DNA of 31,631 nt. It comes from CAZAEL01 sp964484135 (GTDB lineage: Bacteria; Elusimicrobiota; Elusimicrobia; FEN-1173). The DNA lies in contig CAZAEL010000029.1 of NCBI GenBank assembly GCA_964484135.1, positions 1 to 31,631 of the forward strand. Reading direction: 5' to 3'. Under the pieces are notes generated by a model that saw only the letters and a program-made list of their open reading frames with translations, made no database searches and was not told where the DNA came from. Shown here piece after piece: positions 7,020 to 13,843 of the stretch. Position numbers and translations under genes: made by a program. How positions within the stretch are numbered: position 1 is the stretch's first letter; every line of letters begins with the position of its first letter.

Positions 7020-7048
7020 TACTTACCCCCGAAACCGGGGATTGTCAA
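7020..7048 (-). promoter_or_regulatory. Promoter of the riboswitch operon
   Basis: Perfect -35 TTGACA (7043-7048), 17-base spacer, weak -10 TAAGTA (7020-7025). Initiation would fall a few bases before the aptamer. The spacer holds a CCCCG-GTTT-CGGGG inverted repeat, a possible operator. Confidence 0.55.
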
Positions 7049-7075
7049 GGGAAAGGCGTGTAAATAACATGCAAC

Positions 7076-7106
7076 AAAAAACCCCTCGGGAACGGGTCCC
7101 GAAGGG
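7076..7106 (-). terminator. Terminator of the cytochrome/Fix operon
   Basis: On the minus strand CCCTTCGGGA and TCCCGAGGGG pair (10 pairs, one G-T) and six Ts follow. It lies about 50 bases past the fixX stop. Confidence 0.9.
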
Positions 7107-7154
7107 CGGAAGAACGTCTCAAAAAAAAGGGCGGGGAGGACTTCCCGGGGAACC

Positions 7155-7457
7155 TCAGCCGTACTTGTACTGGACCCCGAACCCGCCCCGGGGCCAGTGG
7201 CACTTGATGTTGTCGAAGGGGCAGAGCATGCGGCAGGCCCCGCACTCGATGCAGTTCTCGTAGGACACGATCACCTTTTTCTGCGCCTCCTCCCAGGTGT
7301 ACACCTGGGCCGGGCAGACCGTGAGGCAGGGTTTGTCCCGGCACTTGTCCAGGCAGATGTTGGGGTCCGGGATGGCGATGTGGGGCTGCTGGTGGTCCGC
7401 CTTGTACGTCAGGAACCCCAGTTTTTCCTCCACGTTCGCCTTGGGCAGATCGGCCAT
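7155..7457 (-). CDS. fixX: FixX ferredoxin-like protein
   Basis: 100 residues, the usual FixX length. The order is NICLDKC...PCLTVCPA (Cys 35, 39, 44, 48), a VYTWEE strand, then ENCIECGACRMLCP (Cys 69, 72, 75, 79), which binds a 4Fe-4S cluster, and a C-terminal PRGGFGVQYKYG typical of FixX. It passes electrons with FixC to the quinone pool. The ATG lies 17 bases after the fixC stop. The usual partners FixA and FixB (electron-transfer flavoprotein subunits) are not in the window. Last gene of the operon. Confidence 0.93.
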   Translation of the reverse strand: MADLPKANVEEKLGFLTYKADHQQPHIAIPDPNICLDKCRDKPCLTVCPAQVYTWEEAQKKVIVSYENCIECGACRMLCPFDNIKCHWPRGGFGVQYKYG

Positions 7458-7474
7458 CACACGCTCCTTGGGGT

Positions 7475-8839
7475 TTAACCGAAGACCTGTTTGCGCAGCT
7501 TGCGGAACTTCCAGCCCGCCTTCAGGCCCGTCTTCAAAAGGGTGTACGCATTCTTCCAGTTCATCTCGGACTTGATCAGCTCGCTCACGGCCTTGTGCCG
7601 GAAGATCCGGCGCAGGATGGCCTTCTGCACGTCCCGCTTGGTCCGGTTGTCCACGGTGAAATACTCGAAGGCGGCCTGGCACAGGAGGTCCGGCCCCACG
7701 TCCAGGAGGGGCAGGTGCTCCTCCACCTTCTGCTCCAGGTCCTTGTGGTCGTACAGGTCCGGGATGATGAAGCTTTCCCGCAGGCGCCTTTGGTACTGCG
7801 CCAGCGTTTTCGTGGAAAAATCCCCGGCCTTCTTGGCCTCGACCACGGTTTCGCCGGCCAGGCGGCCCGCGGTCATGGCCAGGTTGGAGCCTTCCCGGTG
7901 GGAGGCGTTGACCATCTGGGCCGCGTCCCCGGCCACCAGGAACCCGTCGGCGTAGAGCGGCGGCATGGAGTTGTATCCCCCCTCCGGGATGAGGTGGGCG
8001 GAATATTCCAGGGGCTTGGAGCCGCTGATCAGGCGGCGGACGATGGGGTGCTGCTTGACGTACTCCAGGAGGTCGTAGGGCCGCACGCCGGACTTCTGGA
8101 AATGGGACAGCTTGCAGCCCACGCCCAGGGACAGGGACTCCTTGTTGGTATAGAGGAAGGCGTACCCGAGCATGCCGCGGGTGAGCTTGCCGAACATCTC
8201 GTTGGTGGAGCCTTCGCCCCGCTCCAGGCAGAAGCGGTCCTCCAGCTTCTCCCGGGGCATGGCCAGGATCTCCTTGACGCCCAGGGCCACCTCGTCCGGC
8301 CGCCATTCGTCGATCAGGCCCACCTGCTGGGCCAGGAGGGAATTGACCCCGTCGCAGGCCACCACCACGTCGGCCAGGAGCTCGTCCCCCTCGCTGGTCT
8401 TCACGCCCACGACCTTGCCGTCCTTTTTGAGGCACTCGGACACGGTCACGCCGCAGTAGAGCTGGGCGCCGGCCGCCTCGGCCTGTTTGGCGTACCACCG
8501 GTCGAAGGCCACGCGGATGACGGTGTAGCAGTTGTGGGGTTCCGTGAGCCATTTGTCCGACTTAAACCCCACCTGGACCGCGGCGTCCTCGGACAACACC
8601 CAAATCTTCTGCTCGGTGATGGGCCGCTCCAGGGCGGCCTGCGGGTCCTTCCAGAAGGCGGGGACGATCTCGTCCAGCATCTTGGTGTACATCACCGCGC
8701 CCTGCACGTTCTTGGCGCCGGGGTATTCCCCCCGCTCCAGGAGGACCACGTTCAGGCCGCCGCGGGCCATGGCGATGGCCGCGGACACGCCGGCCGGGCC
8801 GGCCCCCACCACGATGGCGTCGAACTTGTCGTCGGCCAT
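7475..8839 (-). CDS. fixC: FixC flavoprotein (ETF:quinone oxidoreductase type)
   Basis: 454 residues. N-terminal FAD-binding motif VVGAGPAGVSAA (11-22), the ERGEYPGAKNVQGA segment typical of FixC/ETF-QO, a second FAD motif GFLVAGDAAQMVN (299-311), and a C-terminal FixC region with KAILRRIFRHK. It oxidises an electron-transfer flavoprotein and, with FixX, reduces menaquinone or ubiquinone at the membrane. The start is three bases after the response-regulator stop. Its place in a quinol:cytochrome c operon suggests electrons enter the quinone pool here and leave through the Rieske/cytochrome b proteins of the same operon. Confidence 0.93.
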   Translation of the reverse strand: MADDKFDAIVVGAGPAGVSAAIAMARGGLNVVLLERGEYPGAKNVQGAVMYTKMLDEIVPAFWKDPQAALERPITEQKIWVLSEDAAVQVGFKSDKWLTEPHNCYTVIRVAFDRWYAKQAEAAGAQLYCGVTVSECLKKDGKVVGVKTSEGDELLADVVVACDGVNSLLAQQVGLIDEWRPDEVALGVKEILAMPREKLEDRFCLERGEGSTNEMFGKLTRGMLGYAFLYTNKESLSLGVGCKLSHFQKSGVRPYDLLEYVKQHPIVRRLISGSKPLEYSAHLIPEGGYNSMPPLYADGFLVAGDAAQMVNASHREGSNLAMTAGRLAGETVVEAKKAGDFSTKTLAQYQRRLRESFIIPDLYDHKDLEQKVEEHLPLLDVGPDLLCQAAFEYFTVDNRTKRDVQKAILRRIFRHKAVSELIKSEMNWKNAYTLLKTGLKAGWKFRKLRKQVFG

Positions 8840-8842
8840 GGG

Positions 8843-9220
8843 TCAGGCCTTGGCCCTGACGCCGGAGAGGACCCGCGCCACGGTCTGGGACAGGTCCACG
8901 GGGTCGAAGGGCTTGGAGAGGAAGGCCTTCACCTGGGGAAACTTGGCGAAGAGGCTTTTGGCGGTCTGGAGGGCGGTCAACACGACGACGGGCACGCGGC
9001 TGGTTTTCTCGTCCTGGGCCATCTGCAGCTGGAGGGTGTGGCCGTCCATGCCGGGGAGCATCACGTCCAGGACCAGGAGGTCCACGGCCTGGCTCTTGAG
9101 TTTGTTCAGGGTGTCGGGGCCGGTGGAGGCCTCCTGGACGCGGTGGCCGTCCCGCTCCAGCGCGCTGCGGATCAGCTCCCGCACGACCTCCTCGTCTTCC
9201 GCCACCAGGATATTCGCCAT
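8843..9220 (-). CDS. Single-domain response regulator (receiver)
   Basis: 125 residues, a receiver domain only. Acidic pair E8/D9, phospho-acceptor D52 (LVLDVMLPGMDG), switch Thr82 (VVVLTA) and Lys103 (LSKPFDP) are all present, so it should be phosphorylatable. There is no output domain and no histidine kinase in the window. Its position between a cytochrome c gene and fixC, three bases before fixC, is unusual for an electron-transport operon. Possible partners are a distant kinase or a hybrid signalling protein. Confidence 0.92.
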   Translation of the reverse strand: MANILVAEDEEVVRELIRSALERDGHRVQEASTGPDTLNKLKSQAVDLLVLDVMLPGMDGHTLQLQMAQDEKTSRVPVVVLTALQTAKSLFAKFPQVKAFLSKPFDPVDLSQTVARVLSGVRAKA

Positions 9221-9281
9221 GAGGACCTCGATGTCACCCCGCGCCCCTGAACGCGGGAAAAAATGCCCGTTGGGAAGGGGG

Positions 9282-9872
9282 CTATTTCCCCTCTTCGTAC
9301 AGCTCCTTGTACCGCGCCGGGTACTTGGCCTTGAACTCGCTCAAAAGTTTTTCGCGGTGGGCCTTCCAGGCGGCCTTGTTCTTGCCGGCCTTCCGCTGGT
9401 TGGAGTCATGCACCAAAAACGCCCACACCGCCTTGCCCTCCGCCGGCGTGATCTCGCAGCCGGGCTTGGCCATCATGCGCTTCACGTACCGCTGCCAGAT
9501 GTCGGTCTCCGGCTGCCAGACGTTCTTGTCCTTGAACATGTCCGGGTCGGATTTCTTGAGCGCGTCCAGCTTGGCCTGCTTTTCCTCTTTTTTGCCCGCG
9601 GGCTCGAAGAACTGGGAGTTCAGCGGGCGGGCGGCGGTGTGGCACTTGGCGCACTTCACCAGCAGCACCTCTTTGTACGCCTTCTGGTGCTCCGGCGGGT
9701 AGGAGGACACGTCGACGGCGTCCGGCCCCAGGTCGTTGGCGTAGGGGTTGGCCAGGGCCTTCTGCTTCTCCGCGTCGAAAGCGCTGCCCGCGTCCGCGGC
9801 CAGCGCGCGCGCCGCGCCGTTCAATGAAAGGACCGCGCCCGTCAAAATGACCGCCAAAAACCGTTTCGTCAT
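9282..9872 (-). CDS. Exported monoheme cytochrome c
   Basis: 196 residues from the ATG at 9872, chosen for its GGAGG Shine-Dalgarno and the signal peptide that follows (MTKRFLAVILTGAVLSLNG, ending ARALA); an ATG 19 codons earlier lacks coding sense. One heme site, CAKCH (74-78). Met133 or Met134 in KRMMAKPGC is the likely sixth ligand. The lysine-rich C-terminus suggests docking to an acidic partner. The natural role is electron acceptor for the Rieske/cytochrome b complex encoded upstream in the operon. Confidence 0.85.
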   Translation of the reverse strand: MTKRFLAVILTGAVLSLNGAARALAADAGSAFDAEKQKALANPYANDLGPDAVDVSSYPPEHQKAYKEVLLVKCAKCHTAARPLNSQFFEPAGKKEEKQAKLDALKKSDPDMFKDKNVWQPETDIWQRYVKRMMAKPGCEITPAEGKAVWAFLVHDSNQRKAGKNKAAWKAHREKLLSEFKAKYPARYKELYEEGK

Positions 9873-9903
9873 GACTTCCTCCCCATCCACCTTGACATTG
9901 AGT

Positions 9904-11214
9904 TTACCACTCCTCGACTTTTTCGGCAATGCTGTGCAAATAGGTGACCAGGTCTTCCAGCTCCTGCCCCTTGATCTTGTCCTTCCAGCCGGGCATGTAC
10001 AGGGGCGGGGTGGGGCCCTGGGGATCCTTCTTGCCCACCACAGGCACCCCTTCGGCGATTTTCTTCTTGAGCTCTTCCCGCGTGAAGGTCCCCATGGTCT
10101 TGGTCAGGTCCGGCTCCACCTCGTTCTCATAATTGTAGTTGCGGATGCCGCCCTTGGCGTCCGGCCCGTGGCAGGCGGCGCAGCCGTACTTCTCGTACAC
10201 GTGCCGGCCCCGCTGCACGGACGAGGCGAAGGCCGGTTCCGGCCGGGCCGGGGACGGCACCAGGTACTCCACGGGGATCCGGTCGGAGCGCGACAGGCCC
10301 AGGACATAGGCGGTCAAGGCGTCGGCGTCCGCCTCGGACAGGTCGAAGAAGGGCATGCCCGACGGAGCCACGGGCTCGTCGTTGTGCAGGGCCCGGGGGT
10401 CGCCGGGCACCAGTTCCTGCGGATCCTTGAGGAAGTGGAGCCGGATCCAGTTGGCCAAGGTCCATTGGTCCTTGGGCAGGCCCGTGTACGTGAAATCGAT
10501 GCGGGAAAGGGGCTTGTCCGCCGTCTCCTCCGCCAGGTCCACGGAAATGGGCCCGCCTTCGCCCCGGACCTGGTGGCAGCCGATGCACCCCTTCTCCCTG
10601 AACAGGACCTCGCCCCGCCGCCAGGCCGCGGTGTAGGGCATGGCCTGGGCGTCATGGACGTTGCCGTGGCACTTGGCGCAGGAGGCCTGCAACAGCGCGC
10701 CCTTCAGGAGCGGCTTCTCCCAATGCTTCACCTCGCCGTGGGCGGCCTTGACCGAGGTGGCCAGGCCCTGGCCGCCGTGGCACACGGTGCAGCCGAACTT
10801 CTCCACGGGATGGGCCTTGTGGAATTCGTTGGGCTTCGCCGCAAAGGGATGGTCTTCGTAGGGCGTGGCCATCGCGGGGTTCAGGACCGGGTCGTGGCCC
10901 GCGTGGCAGGTGACGCAGCGGTCGTACCGGTCCATCTTTTCCAAAATGATCTGCTTGATCTCCACGGGCTGGCCCTTCATGGCGCGGAGTTCCGCCTGCA
11001 AGCGCTCCTTGTCTTGGGGATCCGACGCCTGCCCCAACTCCTGCTGCAGTCGCCCGACTTCCCGCCGGTGGTAATCCTTCTGATACCCCTTCCATTCCCG
11101 CACATGGTCCTTGGCCACCGCCGCCAGGAAAAGCGCCAGCAACAAGACGTTGCACGCCACGAAGAGGTTGCGGATGGTGAGATATTTGGTGAAAAGGGTC
11201 TCTTTAAAGTTCAT
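9904..11214 (-). CDS. Membrane-anchored pentaheme cytochrome c
   Basis: 436 residues from the ATG at 11214 (the frame is open further upstream only through repeat sequence). An uncleaved anchor (about 17-36) is followed by a basic, coiled-coil-like stretch, then heme sites CVTCH (100-104), CTVCH (142-146), CAKCH (179-183), CIGCH (210-214) and CAACH (345-349). The first three form a multiheme N-terminal part; the last two look like class I cytochrome c domains, with MPFFDLSEADADALTAYV and MPGWKDKIKGQELEDLVTYL as methionine-bearing C-terminal helices. It probably replaces cytochrome c1 as electron acceptor of the Rieske protein. The gene follows cytochrome b after a 94-base gap with a heptad array. 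Confidence 0.88.
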   Translation of the reverse strand: MNFKETLFTKYLTIRNLFVACNVLLLALFLAAVAKDHVREWKGYQKDYHRREVGRLQQELGQASDPQDKERLQAELRAMKGQPVEIKQIILEKMDRYDRCVTCHAGHDPVLNPAMATPYEDHPFAAKPNEFHKAHPVEKFGCTVCHGGQGLATSVKAAHGEVKHWEKPLLKGALLQASCAKCHGNVHDAQAMPYTAAWRRGEVLFREKGCIGCHQVRGEGGPISVDLAEETADKPLSRIDFTYTGLPKDQWTLANWIRLHFLKDPQELVPGDPRALHNDEPVAPSGMPFFDLSEADADALTAYVLGLSRSDRIPVEYLVPSPARPEPAFASSVQRGRHVYEKYGCAACHGPDAKGGIRNYNYENEVEPDLTKTMGTFTREELKKKIAEGVPVVGKKDPQGPTPPLYMPGWKDKIKGQELEDLVTYLHSIAEKVEEW

Positions 11215-11220
11215 GACGGC

Positions 11221-11305
11221 CGTGTTCCGTGAGACGTGTTGCGTGTCACGATGAGGGAGTGCGCCGTGGCGGCGTTTCGCAACGCGCAACGCGTGACGCG
11301 TTTAA
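11221..11305. repeat. Inverted array of 7-bp words between cytochrome genes
   Basis: The left arm has period-7 words CGTGTTC, CGTGAGA, CGTGTTG and CGTGTCA (11221-11248). The right arm has CGCAACG, CGCAACG, CGTGACG and CGTTTAA (11278-11305). The arms are imperfect inverses (GTTGCG against CGCAAC). It fills the gap between cytochrome b and the pentaheme cytochrome. Confidence 0.65.
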
Positions 11306-11308
11306 CGA

Positions 11309-13090
11309 TCATATATTGAAGTTCAGCCCCGGCAGGCTGAAGATGTACTTGACGTTGAACCCCAGGCGGGCCCCGATCTTGATCACCACGCCGAGCATCA
11401 TCAAAAGCAGCGACATGGTGGTCGCGTATTGAACGAGGCTCAAATCCTTGCTGGTCCGCAGATATTTTTGCGGCAGCAGGAAACCCAGGACCACGGCCAC
11501 GAAGAGAAAAAAGGCCACGCACAGGATTTGGGGCAGGCCGAAATGGGGCATGTTGCGGCCGATGAAGTCGAACCGGAAGAGCACCGTGTGCCCCACCTTG
11601 GCCAGGATCCCGGCCACCACGCAGAGCACCGCCGACACGGAGAGGGCCTTCTTGAGGGGAATGTCCCGCGTCACGGCCTTGGGCAGGAGCATGCCGCCGA
11701 CGAAGTACGCGCCCAGGAGCCCGGCGCCCGAAACCAGGCCGCCCAGCACGCCCAACATCCCCTCCCACCGGAGGCCCGGAATTTTCTGGCTGCCGAAGAA
11801 CACCGCGGCCTTGTCGGCCAGGTCCACCCGGATCAGGTCCCAGGTGGGCGGCGGGGGCGGCTTGTGCACGGCCCAGTCCTCCCAGGGCCAGTACCAGGCC
11901 CAGTTGGGCCCCCGCATCCAGGTGCCGATCACGATCAGGACGAACCAGAAAAAGATGCCGAACAGGAAAACGGTGTTGGCGAAGGGCCTTTCCTTCAGGC
12001 TGTAGAAGCCCAGGCCGCTCTTGGGGTCCGGGTCCACGTACGGGATGGCCATGAGCCCCACGATGATGACGCCGGGCAGGAGCACCCCCGCCAGCCAGGG
12101 ATCAAAGTACACCAGGAGCTCCTGGAGCCCCAGGAAGTACCAGGGCGCCTTGGAGGGGTTCGGCGTCACGCCCGGGTTGGCCAGCTCCTCCAGGGGCGCG
12201 TTCTGCAGGAGGGACCAGGCCACCAGGAAAATCATCATGAGCACGGCGCCGATGTATTCCCGCACCACCAGGTGGGGCCAAACCTCCAGCTTCTTCTCCG
12301 GCGGGTCGTTCGGCAGGGGCGCGGCGGAGAACCCGTCCTTGCGGATGCGCCAGAAGTGGACGATCATGAAGACCCCGGCCAGGAACGGCACGGCCACGCA
12401 GTGCAGGACGTAAAAACGGAGCAGGGTGTTGGCGCCCACCGACGTGCCGCCCAGGAGCGCGAAGCGGGCGTCGTTCCTCAGGCCCACGCCCAGGAGCGAG
12501 GAGAAGGGCCCCTCCGCGCCCACGAAGGGCGTGGCGCTGGCCATGTTGGTGCCCACGGTCACGGCCCAGAGCGCCAGCTGGTCCCAGGGCAGCAGGTACC
12601 CGGTGAAGGACAAAAAGAGGGTCAGCACCAGGAGCACCACGCCCACGGCCCAGTTGAACTCCCGGGGCGGCTTGTACGCGCCGGTCAGGAACACCCGGAT
12701 CATGTGCAGGATCACCAGCATGACCATGCTGTGGGCGGCCCAACGGTGCATGTTGCGCATGAACAGGCCGAGGGACACGGCGAACTCCAAATCTTTGATG
12801 TCGCGGTACGCCAACTCCACCGCCGGCCGGTAATAGAACATCAGCAGGATGCCCGTGACGGTGAGCACCATGAAGAGGCCGAAGGAAATCCCCCCCAGCC
12901 CCCAGGTGTAGGTGAAGCGCACGGCCCGCTGGCGGATGCGCGCCGGGTGCAGGTGGAGCCACACGTTGCCCAGGATGTGCTGGGCCCGGTCGCGGGAGGT
13001 GTCCTTCCAGGTGCCGCCCCGGAACATGGAGCGCCAGATCTGGGAGTTGATGACCTCTTCTTTAAGCTGTTTTAAATCCAAGGGAGGCAT
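11309..13090 (-). CDS. Cytochrome b of a bc-type quinol oxidase complex, long form
   Basis: 593 residues. The N-terminal half is a b6-type four-helix core with heme ligands His115/His129 and His230/His245 (14 and 15 apart, as in cytochrome b6 and Gram-positive complexes). The second half has the PetD-like helices, with KAPWYFLGLQELL at 314-326 in place of the PEWY quinol-site motif. After the usual end (near residue 395) come about 200 extra residues: a proline-rich loop with PPPPP at 411-415, then four more hydrophobic helices (about 445-470, 483-505, 522-540, 558-580). It oxidises quinol together with the Rieske protein. Starts 18 bases after the Rieske stop. Confidence 0.92.
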   Translation of the reverse strand: MPPLDLKQLKEEVINSQIWRSMFRGGTWKDTSRDRAQHILGNVWLHLHPARIRQRAVRFTYTWGLGGISFGLFMVLTVTGILLMFYYRPAVELAYRDIKDLEFAVSLGLFMRNMHRWAAHSMVMLVILHMIRVFLTGAYKPPREFNWAVGVVLLVLTLFLSFTGYLLPWDQLALWAVTVGTNMASATPFVGAEGPFSSLLGVGLRNDARFALLGGTSVGANTLLRFYVLHCVAVPFLAGVFMIVHFWRIRKDGFSAAPLPNDPPEKKLEVWPHLVVREYIGAVLMMIFLVAWSLLQNAPLEELANPGVTPNPSKAPWYFLGLQELLVYFDPWLAGVLLPGVIIVGLMAIPYVDPDPKSGLGFYSLKERPFANTVFLFGIFFWFVLIVIGTWMRGPNWAWYWPWEDWAVHKPPPPPTWDLIRVDLADKAAVFFGSQKIPGLRWEGMLGVLGGLVSGAGLLGAYFVGGMLLPKAVTRDIPLKKALSVSAVLCVVAGILAKVGHTVLFRFDFIGRNMPHFGLPQILCVAFFLFVAVVLGFLLPQKYLRTSKDLSLVQYATTMSLLLMMLGVVIKIGARLGFNVKYIFSLPGLNFNI

Positions 13091-13108
13091 CGGGGGAAGG
13101 AAAAAGGC

Positions 13109-13654
13109 TCAGACGTTGACGAAGAAATCGCCCTTGTCGCGGAAGCCGGGGCGGTTCTCCATGACGGACTTGTCCACCACCAGCTCCCCGTCCGGGGTGA
13201 GGGCCACGGCCACGCGCCAGAGGGGCTTGGGCGCGGGGCCCGCGATCACGTCGCCGTTCAGGTTGAAGTTGGAGCCGTGGCAGGGGCAGCGGAAACGGGA
13301 CTCGGCGCCGAACCAGTTGGGCGTGCAGCCCAGGTGCGTGCACCGGGACCAGAGGGCGTAGATGCCTTGCTCGTTGCGCACCACCCACACGCGCTGTTCC
13401 TTGTTGATGGTGACGCCCATGGGCAGGTCCGCGGCCTTGCCCATCTTGAACCGCTGGGAAGGCTCGTACAGGACGTTGGGCAGCATGAACCGGGCCGTGG
13501 CCGCGGCGCTGGAGGCCAGGAAGCCGACGAAGGCCGCCCAGGCGCCGGCCAAAAGGCCGCGCCGGGTCACGCCGGAACCGGGCAGATGGGCCGTGGACGG
13601 GTCCGATCCCGCCGGAACGGAAGACGGCTGGGAAGCGGGTTGGGAATTTTCCAT
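13109..13654 (-). CDS. Rieske iron-sulfur protein
   Basis: 181 residues. A twin-arginine signal (TRRGLLAGAW, 30-39) runs into a transmembrane anchor (about 36-56). The 2Fe-2S site is CTHLGC (105-110) and CPCHGS (123-128): ligands Cys105, His107, Cys123 and His126, with Cys110 and Cys125 for the disulfide. It accepts electrons from quinol at the Qo site of cytochrome b and passes them to a cytochrome c. First gene of the operon, behind a good promoter. Confidence 0.95.
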   Translation of the reverse strand: MENSQPASQPSSVPAGSDPSTAHLPGSGVTRRGLLAGAWAAFVGFLASSAAATARFMLPNVLYEPSQRFKMGKAADLPMGVTINKEQRVWVVRNEQGIYALWSRCTHLGCTPNWFGAESRFRCPCHGSNFNLNGDVIAGPAPKPLWRVAVALTPDGELVVDKSVMENRPGFRDKGDFFVNV

Positions 13655-13707
13655 ATGTCTTTTGTTTGAGGGATCCCTTGAAATCAGGAAAAAAACTTTC
13701 TTGGTCT

Positions 13708-13721
13708 GTGAAAAATTTCAC
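13708..13721. promoter_or_regulatory. Palindrome at the Rieske-operon start point
   Basis: GTGAAA, AA, TTTCAC: a perfect 14-bp palindrome just downstream of the -10 element, where transcription should begin. A candidate operator or 5' RNA hairpin; no regulator can be named. Confidence 0.45.
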
Positions 13722-13725
13722 GGGC

Positions 13726-13755
13726 AGTCTACCATGCAGGCGACATGGCTGTCAA
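13726..13755 (-). promoter_or_regulatory. Sigma-70-type promoter of the Rieske/cytochrome operon
   Basis: Perfect -35 TTGACA (13750-13755), 18-base spacer and -10 TAGACT (13726-13731) on the minus strand, about 70 bases upstream of the Rieske ATG. Confidence 0.75.
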
Positions 13756-13843
13756 GAACCCAAATGACGCGACGGAGGCAAGACCGGGGTTTCGCGCGGC
13801 GGCCCCGGCGCACCGCAGGCGGGGGATGATGACGCCGGGGTCT

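Noticed and set aside
7595..9250. A 551-codon plus-strand frame opposite fixC
   Set aside because: The minus strand encodes intact FixC and a receiver domain; the plus frame has only low-complexity composition.
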